From: an uncultured Verrucomicrobiota bacterium
GTDB lineage: Bacteria > Verrucomicrobiota > Verrucomicrobiia > Limisphaerales > UBA9464
DNA length: 43,715 nt
Direction: 5' to 3'
Assembly (NCBI GenBank): GCA_903916195.1
Contig: CAIWVP010000050.1
Coordinates: 1 to 43,715 of the forward strand
A model generated the notes under the pieces. That model did not search any database, was not told where the DNA came from, and saw nothing but the letters and a program-made list of their open reading frames with translations. The translations under genes and the position numbers were made by a program. Position 1 is the stretch's first letter. Every line of letters starts with the position of its first letter. This document shows, piece by piece, positions 17,021 through 24,138 of the stretch.

Positions 17021-17671
17021 ATGAATTGTCTGACCAAGCTCGGTCTCATCGCGCTGCTCGCCGTCGTGGCGATCGGTTCGGGTTGCTCCAAGAAGCCCAA
17101 GAACATCACGCCGATCCCCAACGGCTACAACGGTTCCGCCGCGCCCGGCAGCGACCTTTCCCAAGGTGGTGCGCTCCGTGGCGGACCCGGCAATAGCGGT
17201 CGGTTCACCCAGCCCACCGATACCGCTCCTCGCGAACTGGGCATCGACCCGAGCAAAGCGGGCGGCTCCAACGAACTGCCCAGCGGCAACTTGCGCGACG
17301 GCAAGATCGAGGACCGCGAGACCTTCAAGGCCAACACGGTCTATTTCGAGTACGACAAATCGGCCATCAAGAGCTCCGAGCTCGCCAAGATCGCCGCGGT
17401 CGCCGAGCATCTCAAATCCCATGCCGAAGCTTCGTTGGCCGTCGAAGGCCATTGCGATGAGCGCGGCACCGAGGAGTACAACCGGTCGCTCAGCGAGCGC
17501 CGCGCTCTCTCCATCCGCGAGCGCTTGGTGAACTTGGGTGTGTCCGCCAACCGGGTCACCACCGAGGCTTTCGGCGAGGACAAGCCGGCCGATCTCGGCC
17601 ACGACGAGTCTGCTTGGTCCAAGAACCGCCGTGGTGAGTTCATCCTCTTGGTCCCGCCCAGCCTCAAGTAG
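17021..17671 (+). CDS. pal: Peptidoglycan-associated lipoprotein Pal
   Basis: The 216-residue lipoprotein has a type II signal with lipobox GSGC (Cys22), a linker of about 80 residues rich in Gly, Pro and Ser, and an OmpA-like domain at about 105-216. The domain shows VYFEYDKSAIK, VEGHCDERGTEEYNRSLSERRA and AEAFGED-like segments (here TTEAFGEDKPA), the peptidoglycan-binding signature. AGGA precedes the ATG by 6 bases. It is the last gene of the operon and is followed by a strong terminator. The linker is longer than in E. coli Pal. Confidence 0.93.
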   Translation: MNCLTKLGLIALLAVVAIGSGCSKKPKNITPIPNGYNGSAAPGSDLSQGGALRGGPGNSGRFTQPTDTAPRELGIDPSKAGGSNELPSGNLRDGKIEDRETFKANTVYFEYDKSAIKSSELAKIAAVAEHLKSHAEASLAVEGHCDERGTEEYNRSLSERRALSIRERLVNLGVSANRVTTEAFGEDKPADLGHDESAWSKNRRGEFILLVPPSLK

Positions 17672-17692
17672 GCCCGGGTGCACGATTTTCGG

Positions 17693-17719
17693 AGCCCCGC
17701 CGGGTCGGCGGGGCTTTTT
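17693..17719 (+). terminator. Rho-independent terminator of the tol-pal operon
   Basis: AGCCCCGCC (17693-17701) pairs with GGCGGGGCT (17707-17715) around a 5-base loop, followed directly by a T5 run. It begins 22 bases after the pal stop codon. Confidence 0.85.
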
Positions 17720-17816
17720 CGTCCCCGGGACCGGCGCGCCGAGGATCGGGCTGAATGTTTTGCCGCTTTACCGGTCGGACCCCTCGCCCTAAGTTGGCCC
17801 GTCCGCTGAATCTGCC

Positions 17817-17978
17817 ATGAATCTCCCGTTGCTCGCCATGCTCGGTCCGACCGAGATCCTGATCATCGCCGTCGTCGTGGTTGTCCTGTTCGGGGCGCGC
17901 AAGATCCCCGAGCTCATGAAGGGTGTCGGCACCGGCATCAAGGAGTTCAAGAAGGCGTCCAAAGACGACCACGAGTGA
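17817..17978 (+). CDS. tatA: Twin-arginine translocase protein TatA/E, short copy
   Basis: This 53-residue protein has the TatA plan: a short periplasmic end with GPTEI (the conserved Glu), one transmembrane helix (about residues 12-25), the FGARKIPEL hinge and an amphipathic helix ([16 protein letters not shown]). TatA polymerises to form the passage for folded Tat substrates. It is among the shortest TatA forms, with almost no tail. It lies 23 bases before a second tatA and upstream of tatC. Stretches of DNA are identical to the second copy, so this is a tandem duplication. Confidence 0.88.
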   Translation: MNLPLLAMLGPTEILIIAVVVVVLFGARKIPELMKGVGTGIKEFKKASKDDHE

Positions 17979-18001
17979 CTGCTATCGCATCCATACCCGC
18001 C

Positions 18002-18262
18002 ATGCAAACCCCTCTTCTCGCCTTTCTCGGACCGACCGAGATCCTCGTCATCTCGGTCGTGGTCCTGATCCTGTTCGGTGCCAAGAAGGTCCCTGAACTG
18101 ATGAAGGGTGTCGGCACCGGCATCAAGGAGTTCAAGAAAGCCTCCCGCGACGTGCAAGACGAGTTGCAGCGCGCCGTGGACGAGCCGCCTGCGCCCGCTC
18201 CGCTCCCCACGCCGAAGAAACCGACCGAGACCGTCTCGCAGTCGGGCGATTCCCACGTCTGA
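18002..18262 (+). CDS. tatA: Twin-arginine translocase protein TatA/B, long copy
   Basis: The 86-residue protein repeats the plan of the preceding gene ([20 protein letters not shown], then [13 protein letters not shown]) and adds a tail of about 35 residues with [15 protein letters not shown] and a Pro-rich end. The longer charged helix could allow it to act as TatB beside the short copy. However, the membrane end lacks clear TatB features, so this is only a possibility. ATG 18002 is taken over an in-frame upstream start at 17975 because it gives the TatA-like N-terminus. tatC starts 18 bases downstream. Confidence 0.86.
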   Translation: MQTPLLAFLGPTEILVISVVVLILFGAKKVPELMKGVGTGIKEFKKASRDVQDELQRAVDEPPAPAPLPTPKKPTETVSQSGDSHV

Positions 18263-18280
18263 CCGGTCGGATCTACTGGC

Positions 18281-19282
18281 ATGGCTGACGAGTTGGAGGT
18301 GATGCCGCCTGATTCCGCCGACACGGAAGAAGGCGGGGGACCGGTCAAGAGCTTCCTCGATCATCTCGAGGACCTCCGCTGGACGTTCATCAAGTGCGCC
18401 GCGGCGATCCTCATCGGCGTGATCGTCTGCTTGAGCGCGTGCGACCGGATCACGCATGTCCTGCTCTGGCCGTTGAAGAAGGCGCAGCAGATGCGCACCT
18501 CGGCCGAGCCGCAGGTGGCCTTGACCTTGGGTACCAATCTTTTGGCGAAGTTCGCCGCGAAAGAGTTCCCGGTCGAAGGCATCGCGACCAACAAGGACAC
18601 GTTCTACCGCGTCGCGCCGGTCACGGTCGGCACCAACACGTTCTTGGCGATCGTCCCCGACCCGACGCCGCCTCTTTCGGCGACCTACGCGATGCAGATG
18701 GAGATCGCGATCCTCGGGCCGGGTGAGGCGTTCACCGTCGCGGTGCAGGTCGCCATCTACGGCGGGCTCACGGTCAGCGCGCCGTTCTTCATCTTCTTCC
18801 TCGGTCAGTTCATCCTTCCGGCACTGCACGTCCACGAGAAGCGGTTCCTCTACCAGGTCTCCGGGTTCGCCTCGTTCCTGTTCTTGGCCGGCGTGGCTTT
18901 TTGTTACTTCGTGATGATGATCATCACGCTCAGCACGACCGTCCTGTTCGCGAATTGGCTCGGCTTTCGTTCCGACACCTGGCGGGCGTCGGAGTACATC
19001 AGTTTCATGTGCTGGTTCCTGCTCGGCATGGGCATCAGCTTCGAGCTGCCGTTGGTGTTGCTCACCTTGGTGAAGATCGGCCTGCTCGACGCGGCGAAGC
19101 TCTCCAAGTTCCGCATGTACTGGGTCGTCGCCGGTCTGGCCATCGCTGGTTTCATCACCCCGGACGGCAACCCGTTCACGATGGTGCTGATGTTCCTGCC
19201 GCTTCACCTGCTCTACGAGATCAGCGTGCTCATCGCCTGGTGGTGGGAGCGCAAAGACCGCAAGGCCGCGGCGATCGGGTGA
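18281..19282 (+). CDS. tatC: Twin-arginine translocase subunit TatC with enlarged periplasmic loop
   Basis: TatC recognises the twin-arginine signal. The 333-residue protein is about 75 residues longer than E. coli TatC. FLDHLEDLRWTFIK (residues 25-38) is the N-terminal TatC motif, and six hydrophobic segments can be counted. The extra length is an acidic N-terminal tail of about 20 residues and an expanded first periplasmic loop: between TM1 (about 36-54) and the segment AFTVAVQVAIYGGLTVSAPF there are roughly 95 residues, including a Thr/Asn/Pro-rich part. The later helices contain FLAGVAFCYFVM and FELPLVLLTLVKIGLL, normal for the family. It completes a tatA-tatA-tatC unit. Confidence 0.9.
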   Translation: MADELEVMPPDSADTEEGGGPVKSFLDHLEDLRWTFIKCAAAILIGVIVCLSACDRITHVLLWPLKKAQQMRTSAEPQVALTLGTNLLAKFAAKEFPVEGIATNKDTFYRVAPVTVGTNTFLAIVPDPTPPLSATYAMQMEIAILGPGEAFTVAVQVAIYGGLTVSAPFFIFFLGQFILPALHVHEKRFLYQVSGFASFLFLAGVAFCYFVMMIITLSTTVLFANWLGFRSDTWRASEYISFMCWFLLGMGISFELPLVLLTLVKIGLLDAAKLSKFRMYWVVAGLAIAGFITPDGNPFTMVLMFLPLHLLYEISVLIAWWWERKDRKAAAIG

Positions 19283-19681
19283 CCTCCGTGGACAGGAGCG
19301 CCCTCCCTCCGCCGGGGATCTTCCCCGGGGGCGATCCGGAAGCCCCGGATCAGCGGCCGCGATGACGGGCGATGACGATGACCGGGATGCCGGACGGAAC
19401 TGACCCACGCGCGATGGGGGATGTCCGGGGTGGGGTCTCCGCTGTCGCAGAGGATCAACCCCGTGTCCCGCAGGTTCGATCCATGGCCCTCTTCGTCGCT
19501 GCCGGGTACGGCGGCATCGGGACCGGCGAAGGGATGGCTACTGGACGGAGAATCGGCTCAGGATCACTTCCGGCTTCGCGGTCGAAGCCGACGCCAAGGC
19601 GGTCCGGCCCGTGTCTTCGGCCGTGGTGCTCGTCCACACCGAGAAGCTGCCGTGCGTCGACCTCGCGGAGGTCGGCCTGCG
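19283..19681. other. 399-base gap without a supported gene
   Basis: All frames were read. Several short open frames exist on both strands, but none has a recognisable domain or credible start. One plus-strand frame ending at the TAA near 19697 reads like protein (ITSGFAVEADAKAV, AVVLVHTEKLPC) but lacks a start codon, so a decayed gene is possible. A GC-rich inverted repeat (CGGGGATC/TTCCCCG type) lies near 19313-19331. Confidence 0.4.
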
Positions 19682-21082
19682 TCACGGTTGTTTGTAACCG
19701 AGGAGCTGGCGTTGCTTGATCATCTCGGCGACCTGGGACGGGACGGAATCTTCCCAGCCCGGCAGGCCGGTCTGGATCTTCCAGAGCACGTCGCGGCTGA
19801 GGATGTCCAGGTTGGCCTCGTTGATGTCGCGCATCCCCTGGATGTAGAGGTTCTGGGAAAGGTAGCTGTAGAGATGCTGCAGATGCGGCGCCACCCGGAG
19901 GTTCCCGGCGGTGATGATCGCGCCCGACGTGGGGTCCTTGTAGGGGTAGGTGTAGAGCTTGAGTGAATTGCGGAAGAGACGTCCGAACGACTCGAGGATC
20001 CCGCCGTCGAGTTCCGCGTAGTATTTTTCGTCGAAGAGTTCTTTGAGCGTGGGCACGCCCATCACCACGCCGACCGGGAGCTTGGTGTAGCGGGCCATGT
20101 ATCCGGCGAGCCGGAAGAACTCGCCGTAGTTGGTGATCAGCACCGGATGGCCCAGCGTGCCGAGCAGGTCGGCGCGGTCGAGGAAGTCGCGATGGTTGAT
20201 CTTGCCCTCGACGTTCAGGTTCTTGAGGGTCATCTCCATCACGACCAGCACGTCCTGGCCCGCGACATCGGGTTCTTGGACGAACTGCGCGCGGGCGTAG
20301 CGCAACATGTCCAAGGTGACCTTGGTCGGGGGCCGGAAGCTTCCGCGTTCGATGAGGACCGGCCGTTTGTAGAGCTGCTCGGCGGGTTGGACGATCTCGC
20401 CGTCCGGCGTGAACATCGCGGCGTTCGTCAGGCCGCGCTCGACGAGCTGCAGGCTGATGAGGCGGTTGTCGACCTTCTCGAACGCCGGTCCCTCGAACTG
20501 GATCACATCGACCTCGATGCGGGCGATGGAGAGGTTGTCGATGAGCCCCAGCAGCACTTCCTGGGTGTCGCTGCCCGTGTAGAGCGCGGCGTGCACGAGG
20601 TTGACCCCGAGGATGCCGATCGCCTCCTGCTGCTGGAGGTTCTCCCGGTCCCACATGCGGACGTGCATGAGGATGTCGTTCGATGGGCCGCCAGGTTCGG
20701 TCTGGAAGCGGATGCCCATCCAGCCGTGCGTCTCCTCGCGACGGCTGTAGCTCTTGGCCGTGACCGTGTCCGCGAAGACGAAGAACTTGGTGGTCGCCCC
20801 GCGTTGGCCGGCCAACCGTTCAACGATCAGCATGTACTCCCGCTCCAGCATCGCGAGCAGGCGGGCCTTGCTCACGTACCGTTCGTTGTGGCCGTAGATC
20901 GCGTCGCTCACGACCATGTCGTAGGCGGAGATGCTCTTGGCGATCGTCCCGCTCGCGCCGCCGACCCGGAAGAACCACCGGGCGACCTCTTGCCCGGCGC
21001 CGATCTCGGCGAAGACGCCATATTTCCCCGGGTCGAGGTTGATCTGAAGGGCCTTTTGGTGGGTGTCCAAGCGGTCGCTCAT
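19682..21082 (-). CDS. Conserved protein of unknown function (466 aa)
   Basis: The protein starts MSDRLDTHQKALQINLDPGK. It is soluble in appearance, with no signal peptide or membrane helix. Distinct blocks are FAEIGAGQEVARWFFRVGG (about residues 24-42), SAYDMVVSDAIYG, FVFADTVTAKSY, IGILGVNLVHAALY, NLSIARIEVDVIQFEG and FLDRADLLGTLGHPVLITNYGEFFRLAGYM. From memory, close relatives occur in several phyla and carry unhelpful labels such as TonB-dependent receptor or nucleotidyltransferase; neither fits what is seen. No catalytic motif was recognised. The frame is open upstream to 21220, but that part crosses a terminator hairpin, so ATG 21082 is chosen although no Shine-Dalgarno precedes it. Confidence 0.8.
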   Translation of the reverse strand: MSDRLDTHQKALQINLDPGKYGVFAEIGAGQEVARWFFRVGGASGTIAKSISAYDMVVSDAIYGHNERYVSKARLLAMLEREYMLIVERLAGQRGATTKFFVFADTVTAKSYSRREETHGWMGIRFQTEPGGPSNDILMHVRMWDRENLQQQEAIGILGVNLVHAALYTGSDTQEVLLGLIDNLSIARIEVDVIQFEGPAFEKVDNRLISLQLVERGLTNAAMFTPDGEIVQPAEQLYKRPVLIERGSFRPPTKVTLDMLRYARAQFVQEPDVAGQDVLVVMEMTLKNLNVEGKINHRDFLDRADLLGTLGHPVLITNYGEFFRLAGYMARYTKLPVGVVMGVPTLKELFDEKYYAELDGGILESFGRLFRNSLKLYTYPYKDPTSGAIITAGNLRVAPHLQHLYSYLSQNLYIQGMRDINEANLDILSRDVLWKIQTGLPGWEDSVPSQVAEMIKQRQLLGYKQP

Positions 21083-21170
21083 AGAGAAAGCAGTCGACCA
21101 CGGACCGGACGTCGGAACCAGCTTGAACACGTGACGTCCGCGAAATGGCAGCGGGTCCGGCGCCAGCCCC

Positions 21171-21214
21171 AAAAAAAACCCGCGACCTCGGTCGGTGAAG
21201 ACCTCGGTCGCGGG
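21171..21214 (-). terminator. Second of two tandem Rho-independent terminators
   Basis: On the minus strand CCCGCGACC (21214-21206) pairs with GGTCGCGGG (21187-21179). Inside it GGTC/GACC pair around a 6-base loop, separated by opposed GA/GA dinucleotides that could form tandem G-A pairs. An uninterrupted T8 run follows (21178-21171). Confidence 0.85.
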
Positions 21215-21218
21215 ATAC

Positions 21219-21259
21219 AAAAACCCGGGCGGCAGTCAGAGGATGACCGTCCGCCCGGG
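21219..21259 (-). terminator. First of two tandem Rho-independent terminators (end of candidate ncRNA)
   Basis: On the minus strand CCCGGGCGG (21259-21251) pairs with CCGCCCGGG (21232-21224). After a single bulged A, CGGTCA pairs with TGACTG (one G-U), closing a TCCTC loop. This gives about 15 bp, then T5 (21223-21219). Confidence 0.88.
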
Positions 21260-21398
21260 GGAATATTCAGAATCAGTTCTGTAGGACTTAGTGGGATATC
21301 CGTGCACGATGAACAACGCCGAGCACGAAACTGGTTGGGCAGAGAAAGAACAAAACAAACGTCTGCCCGAAAACTTGGGTCCCTTCGTTTCCGAAGCG
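21219..21398 (-). ncRNA. Candidate structured small RNA, about 180 nt, family not recognised
   Basis: Transcription from the promoter at 21404-21431 would start near 21398 and end at the first terminator. In order the RNA can form five hairpins. A 5-bp stem has a GAAA tetraloop (21396-21383). GGGCAGA/TCTGCCC (21368-21337) has an 18-base U-rich loop. CGTGC/GCACG spans 21327-21301. CAGAA/TTCTG spans 21281-21268. The terminator hairpin has loop TCCTC. The sequence is clearly less GC-rich than the flanking genes. No gene on this strand lies close upstream. No segment complementary to the terminator arms was seen in the leader, so an antiterminator switch is not evident and a free small RNA is favoured over a riboswitch for the 466-aa gene. 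It does not match tmRNA, 6S, SRP or RNase P motifs known to me. Confidence 0.6.
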
Positions 21399-21403
21399 GG
21401 CGA

Positions 21404-21431
21404 AAAATAGCGTGGCCGGCTCAGCTGTCAA
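21404..21431 (-). promoter_or_regulatory. Sigma70-type promoter of the candidate ncRNA
   Basis: A perfect -35 box TTGACA (21431-21426) is separated by 16 bases from TATTTT (21409-21404) on the minus strand. This is the best promoter match I found in the window. Confidence 0.65.
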
Positions 21432-21664
21432 CACCTGCCACCAACTAATTTTCGCTATCGTCGCTGCAAAGAACCAACTCTGTACAGCAGCTACGACGCC
21501 GATCCAGGGAGGTTGTTCAAAGCGGGACAAAGTTTTTTCGCGGAGGGCTCTGCTGGGTCGCGAAACGCGTTGCGCCCCTTCGCCGAGGCCCTTACGCAAA
21601 GGGCGTGAACGATCCTGTCCGCCCGTCCTCATGGTCCGCACGTCCCTCCAGGACGGACCGTCCG

Positions 21665-22900
21665 ATGCGCCATCATGCGCAGCCCTTGCGTCCGCCCACG
21701 CCCCCCAAGCTCCCGCCCGAGGGAAGCGAGAACTGGCCCAAGCCCTGGGCCCAGATGCGGACCTTCAGCTATCAACCTTCGGTCTACCCGGCGATGCTGG
21801 GGGATGTCTCGGCGGGCGCACGACCGGGCGATCTCGTCCACGTGTTCGACAAGAACGGCCGACCGTTCGGCGCGGGCCTCATCAACATCGGCGCCCGGGT
21901 CCCTCTGAGGGTCATCCACCACGGCGACCAACCGGTGGATGAATCCATCTTCACCGTGCTGCTCCACCGCGCGATCGACCTGCGGCTCGGGGCCCTCGAC
22001 CTCCCGTCCAAGACCGATGCTTTCCGGGTCATCAACTCGGACGCCGACGGCTTGAGCGGCCTCATCGTGGACCGGTTCGGGGACGTCCTGAGCGTGCAGG
22101 TGCATTGTCTCGGCATGTGGCGTCGTCTGCCGGAGCTTCTGGCACCGCTCCACGCGCGCTTGGGCACGGTGCGCACGGTGATCGAGGTGGACCCGGGCGT
22201 GGCCGGAAACGAGCGCATCCACGTCCAGGAACACCGGTCGGATCCGGTGCGGTCGGTCAAGATCCGCGAGCACGGCATCCGGTACGAGGTCGATTTCGAG
22301 GCCGGCCACAAGACCGGGTTCTTCTGCGACCAGCGGGAGAACCGCCGGCGTCTGGCCAAATGGACCAAGGACAAGCGAGTGCTCGACCTGTGCTGCTACA
22401 CCGGCGGGTTCGCGCTCGCGGCCAAGGTGCTCGGCGGCGCGGCCGAGGTGACCGCCGTGGACCTCGACGAGAAGGCGATCGCTTCCGCGAAGCGCAACGC
22501 GAACCTGAACCAGGCGCGTGTGGAATGGGTCCACTGCGATGCGTATCCCTACGCCCGCCAGATGCGGAAGGACGGGAAGAAGTTCGATGTGGTCGTCCTC
22601 GATCCGCCCAAGCTCATCATGGGCCGCGACGAGCTGGAGCAGCAGGAAGGCATGGAGAAATACGAGGACCTCAACAGTCTCGGCATCGTCATCACCGAAC
22701 CGGGCGGGCTCTTGGTGACCTGTTCATGTTCCGGGCAGCTGAGCGCCGAGGATTTCGAGCGGATGGCGATCCGGTCGGCGCACCGTGTCGGGCGCAAGCT
22801 GCAGTTCCTCGACCGCACCGGCGCGGGCGAGGACCACCCGGTGATGTCGAACTGCCCGGAGAGCCGCTATCTCAAGGTGCTTTGGGCACGGGTGTTTTGA
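21665..22900 (+). CDS. RlmI-like 23S rRNA (cytosine) methyltransferase
   Basis: The 411-residue protein has an N-terminal PUA-like domain (VSAGARPGDLVHVFDKNGRPFGAGLINIG region, about residues 45-85) and a class I SAM-dependent methyltransferase domain. Motifs are YEVDFEAGHKTGFFCDQREN, DLCCYTGGFALAA (motif I, near residue 240), AVDLDEKAIASAKRNANLN and VVLDPPKL (motif IV). VTCSCSGQLS near the end contains the Cys pair typical of m5C or related enzymes. RlmI methylates C1962 of 23S rRNA in E. coli; the exact site here is inference. The start at 21665 is one of several in-frame ATGs. The stop shares one base with the NHL gene start (TGATG). Confidence 0.85.
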   Translation: MRHHAQPLRPPTPPKLPPEGSENWPKPWAQMRTFSYQPSVYPAMLGDVSAGARPGDLVHVFDKNGRPFGAGLINIGARVPLRVIHHGDQPVDESIFTVLLHRAIDLRLGALDLPSKTDAFRVINSDADGLSGLIVDRFGDVLSVQVHCLGMWRRLPELLAPLHARLGTVRTVIEVDPGVAGNERIHVQEHRSDPVRSVKIREHGIRYEVDFEAGHKTGFFCDQRENRRRLAKWTKDKRVLDLCCYTGGFALAAKVLGGAAEVTAVDLDEKAIASAKRNANLNQARVEWVHCDAYPYARQMRKDGKKFDVVVLDPPKLIMGRDELEQQEGMEKYEDLNSLGIVITEPGGLLVTCSCSGQLSAEDFERMAIRSAHRVGRKLQFLDRTGAGEDHPVMSNCPESRYLKVLWARVF

Positions 22901-24129
22901 TGACTGTTCTGGCCGAAGCCGGTTTCCACCCCCCGATGCACGTCGTTTCGTCCGGCCCTAAACCCGGCGGGAGCCCGGGGGGCTCGTCCGCATGTTCCAG
23001 TTCCGTGACCCGTCCGGGCGGCCGGGCCGTCCGCGCTCTTGTTCTGCTTCCGCTGGCGCTGGTCGCCTTGGTTTTTGTCCCGCTGGTGGTGCCGGCGGTC
23101 GGTGGACCCGTGGCGACCTCCACCATCGCCGGCTCGGGCGGACGCGGATCCGGGGGCGACGGCGGATCTGCCACCTTGGCGAAGCTGGACAACCCGTTCG
23201 GCGTGGTCCGCGGTCCGGACGGGGCGATCTGGTTCTGCGAGTACGATGGGCAAGTTGTCCGGCGTATCGCAGCGGACGGCACGCTCTCGACGGTCGCGGG
23301 CACGGGCCGGGCGGGCTATGCCGGTGATGGCGGGCCTGCCAAGGAAGCGATGTTCGACCAACCTCACGAGGTCCGCTTTGATCGCGAGGGGAACCTTTTC
23401 GTCGCGGACATGAAGAACCACGCCGTCAGGCGCGTGGATGCCAAGACGCAGGTCATCACCACGTTCGCCGGCACCGGGAAGCCGGGCTATTCCGGGGACG
23501 GGGGGCCGGCGGCCGACGCCGCGCTGCGACAGCCTCACAGCATCCAGTTCAGCCCGGACGGCGACCTGTTCATCGCCGATATCGGCAACCACGCGGTCCG
23601 TCGCGTCGACCGCCGGACCGGACGCATCTCGACATTTGCCGGCACCGGCAAACCCGGACCGACACCCGACGGGGCAGCGATCGCGGGCACTCCGTTGAAC
23701 GGCCCTCGGTCGATCGATTTCGACGTCGCTGGAGATCTCTGGCTTGCCACGCGCGAGGGGAACCAGGTGTTCCGGTTCGATAGGGTGAAGGGCCTCGTCC
23801 GGCATGTCGCCGGGACCGGGGCCAAGGGTTTCGCGGGGAACGGCGGTCCGGCCAAGGACGCCACTTTCGCCGGACCGAAAGGGATCAGCGTCGGCCTGGG
23901 CGGTGACGTCTATCTGGCGGACACCGAGAACCACGCCATCCGGAAGATCGACGTCGCCCGAGGAACGGTCGAGCTCGTCGTCGGCGCCGGCACGAAGGGC
24001 GACGGCCCGGATGGCGACCCGCTCGGTTGCCGGCTCGCCCGGCCGCACGGCGTCTTCGTCGACAAGGACGGCACGCTCTTCATCGGCGACAGCGAGAACC
24101 ATCGGGTCCGCTCCGTCCGTCCGAGGTGA
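22900..24129 (+). CDS. Exported NHL-repeat protein
   Basis: The 409-residue frame has a hydrophobic segment (ALVLLPLALVALVFVPLVV, about residues 46-64) that acts as signal or anchor, then five or six NHL-type propeller repeats. The repeats alternate AGTGRAGYAGDGGPA-like loops with LFVADMKNHAVRRVD-like strands, ending LFIGDSENHRVRSVRPR. Such propellers bind ligands; secreted versions are frequent in PVC bacteria. The ATG at 22900 overlaps the methyltransferase stop, but a GTG at 23005 would place the hydrophobic segment at a normal signal-peptide distance, so the true start is uncertain. The last blade is encoded opposite the run-on frame of the acetyltransferase gene. Confidence 0.8.
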   Translation: MTVLAEAGFHPPMHVVSSGPKPGGSPGGSSACSSSVTRPGGRAVRALVLLPLALVALVFVPLVVPAVGGPVATSTIAGSGGRGSGGDGGSATLAKLDNPFGVVRGPDGAIWFCEYDGQVVRRIAADGTLSTVAGTGRAGYAGDGGPAKEAMFDQPHEVRFDREGNLFVADMKNHAVRRVDAKTQVITTFAGTGKPGYSGDGGPAADAALRQPHSIQFSPDGDLFIADIGNHAVRRVDRRTGRISTFAGTGKPGPTPDGAAIAGTPLNGPRSIDFDVAGDLWLATREGNQVFRFDRVKGLVRHVAGTGAKGFAGNGGPAKDATFAGPKGISVGLGGDVYLADTENHAIRKIDVARGTVELVVGAGTKGDGPDGDPLGCRLARPHGVFVDKDGTLFIGDSENHRVRSVRPR

Positions 24130-24138
24130 TGACGTCCA

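Noticed and set aside
15848-17683. A 611-codon open frame on the minus strand
   Set aside because: It is antisense to tolB and pal, both clearly real, and shows no recognisable motif.
21236-21307. A 23-codon frame (GTG start) inside the candidate ncRNA, ending in the terminator loop
   Set aside because: It has no ribosome binding site and unusual AT-ending codons. A leader peptide cannot be excluded but is not supported.
21219-21398. Candidate RNA as tmRNA, 6S, SRP or RNase P RNA
   Set aside because: The diagnostic motifs were not found: no tag reading frame or CCA end, no 6S end-pairing with central bubble, no SRP GGAAG domain, and no RNase P core sequence.
21171-21398. A riboswitch controlling the 466-aa gene
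   Set aside because: No leader segment complementary to either arm of the first terminator was seen, so no antiterminator could be drawn. Not fully excluded.
21288-21641. A 117-codon minus-strand frame across the ncRNA promoter
   Set aside because: It has no Shine-Dalgarno or known motif, its codon use is unlike the neighbours, and it spans the best promoter of the region.
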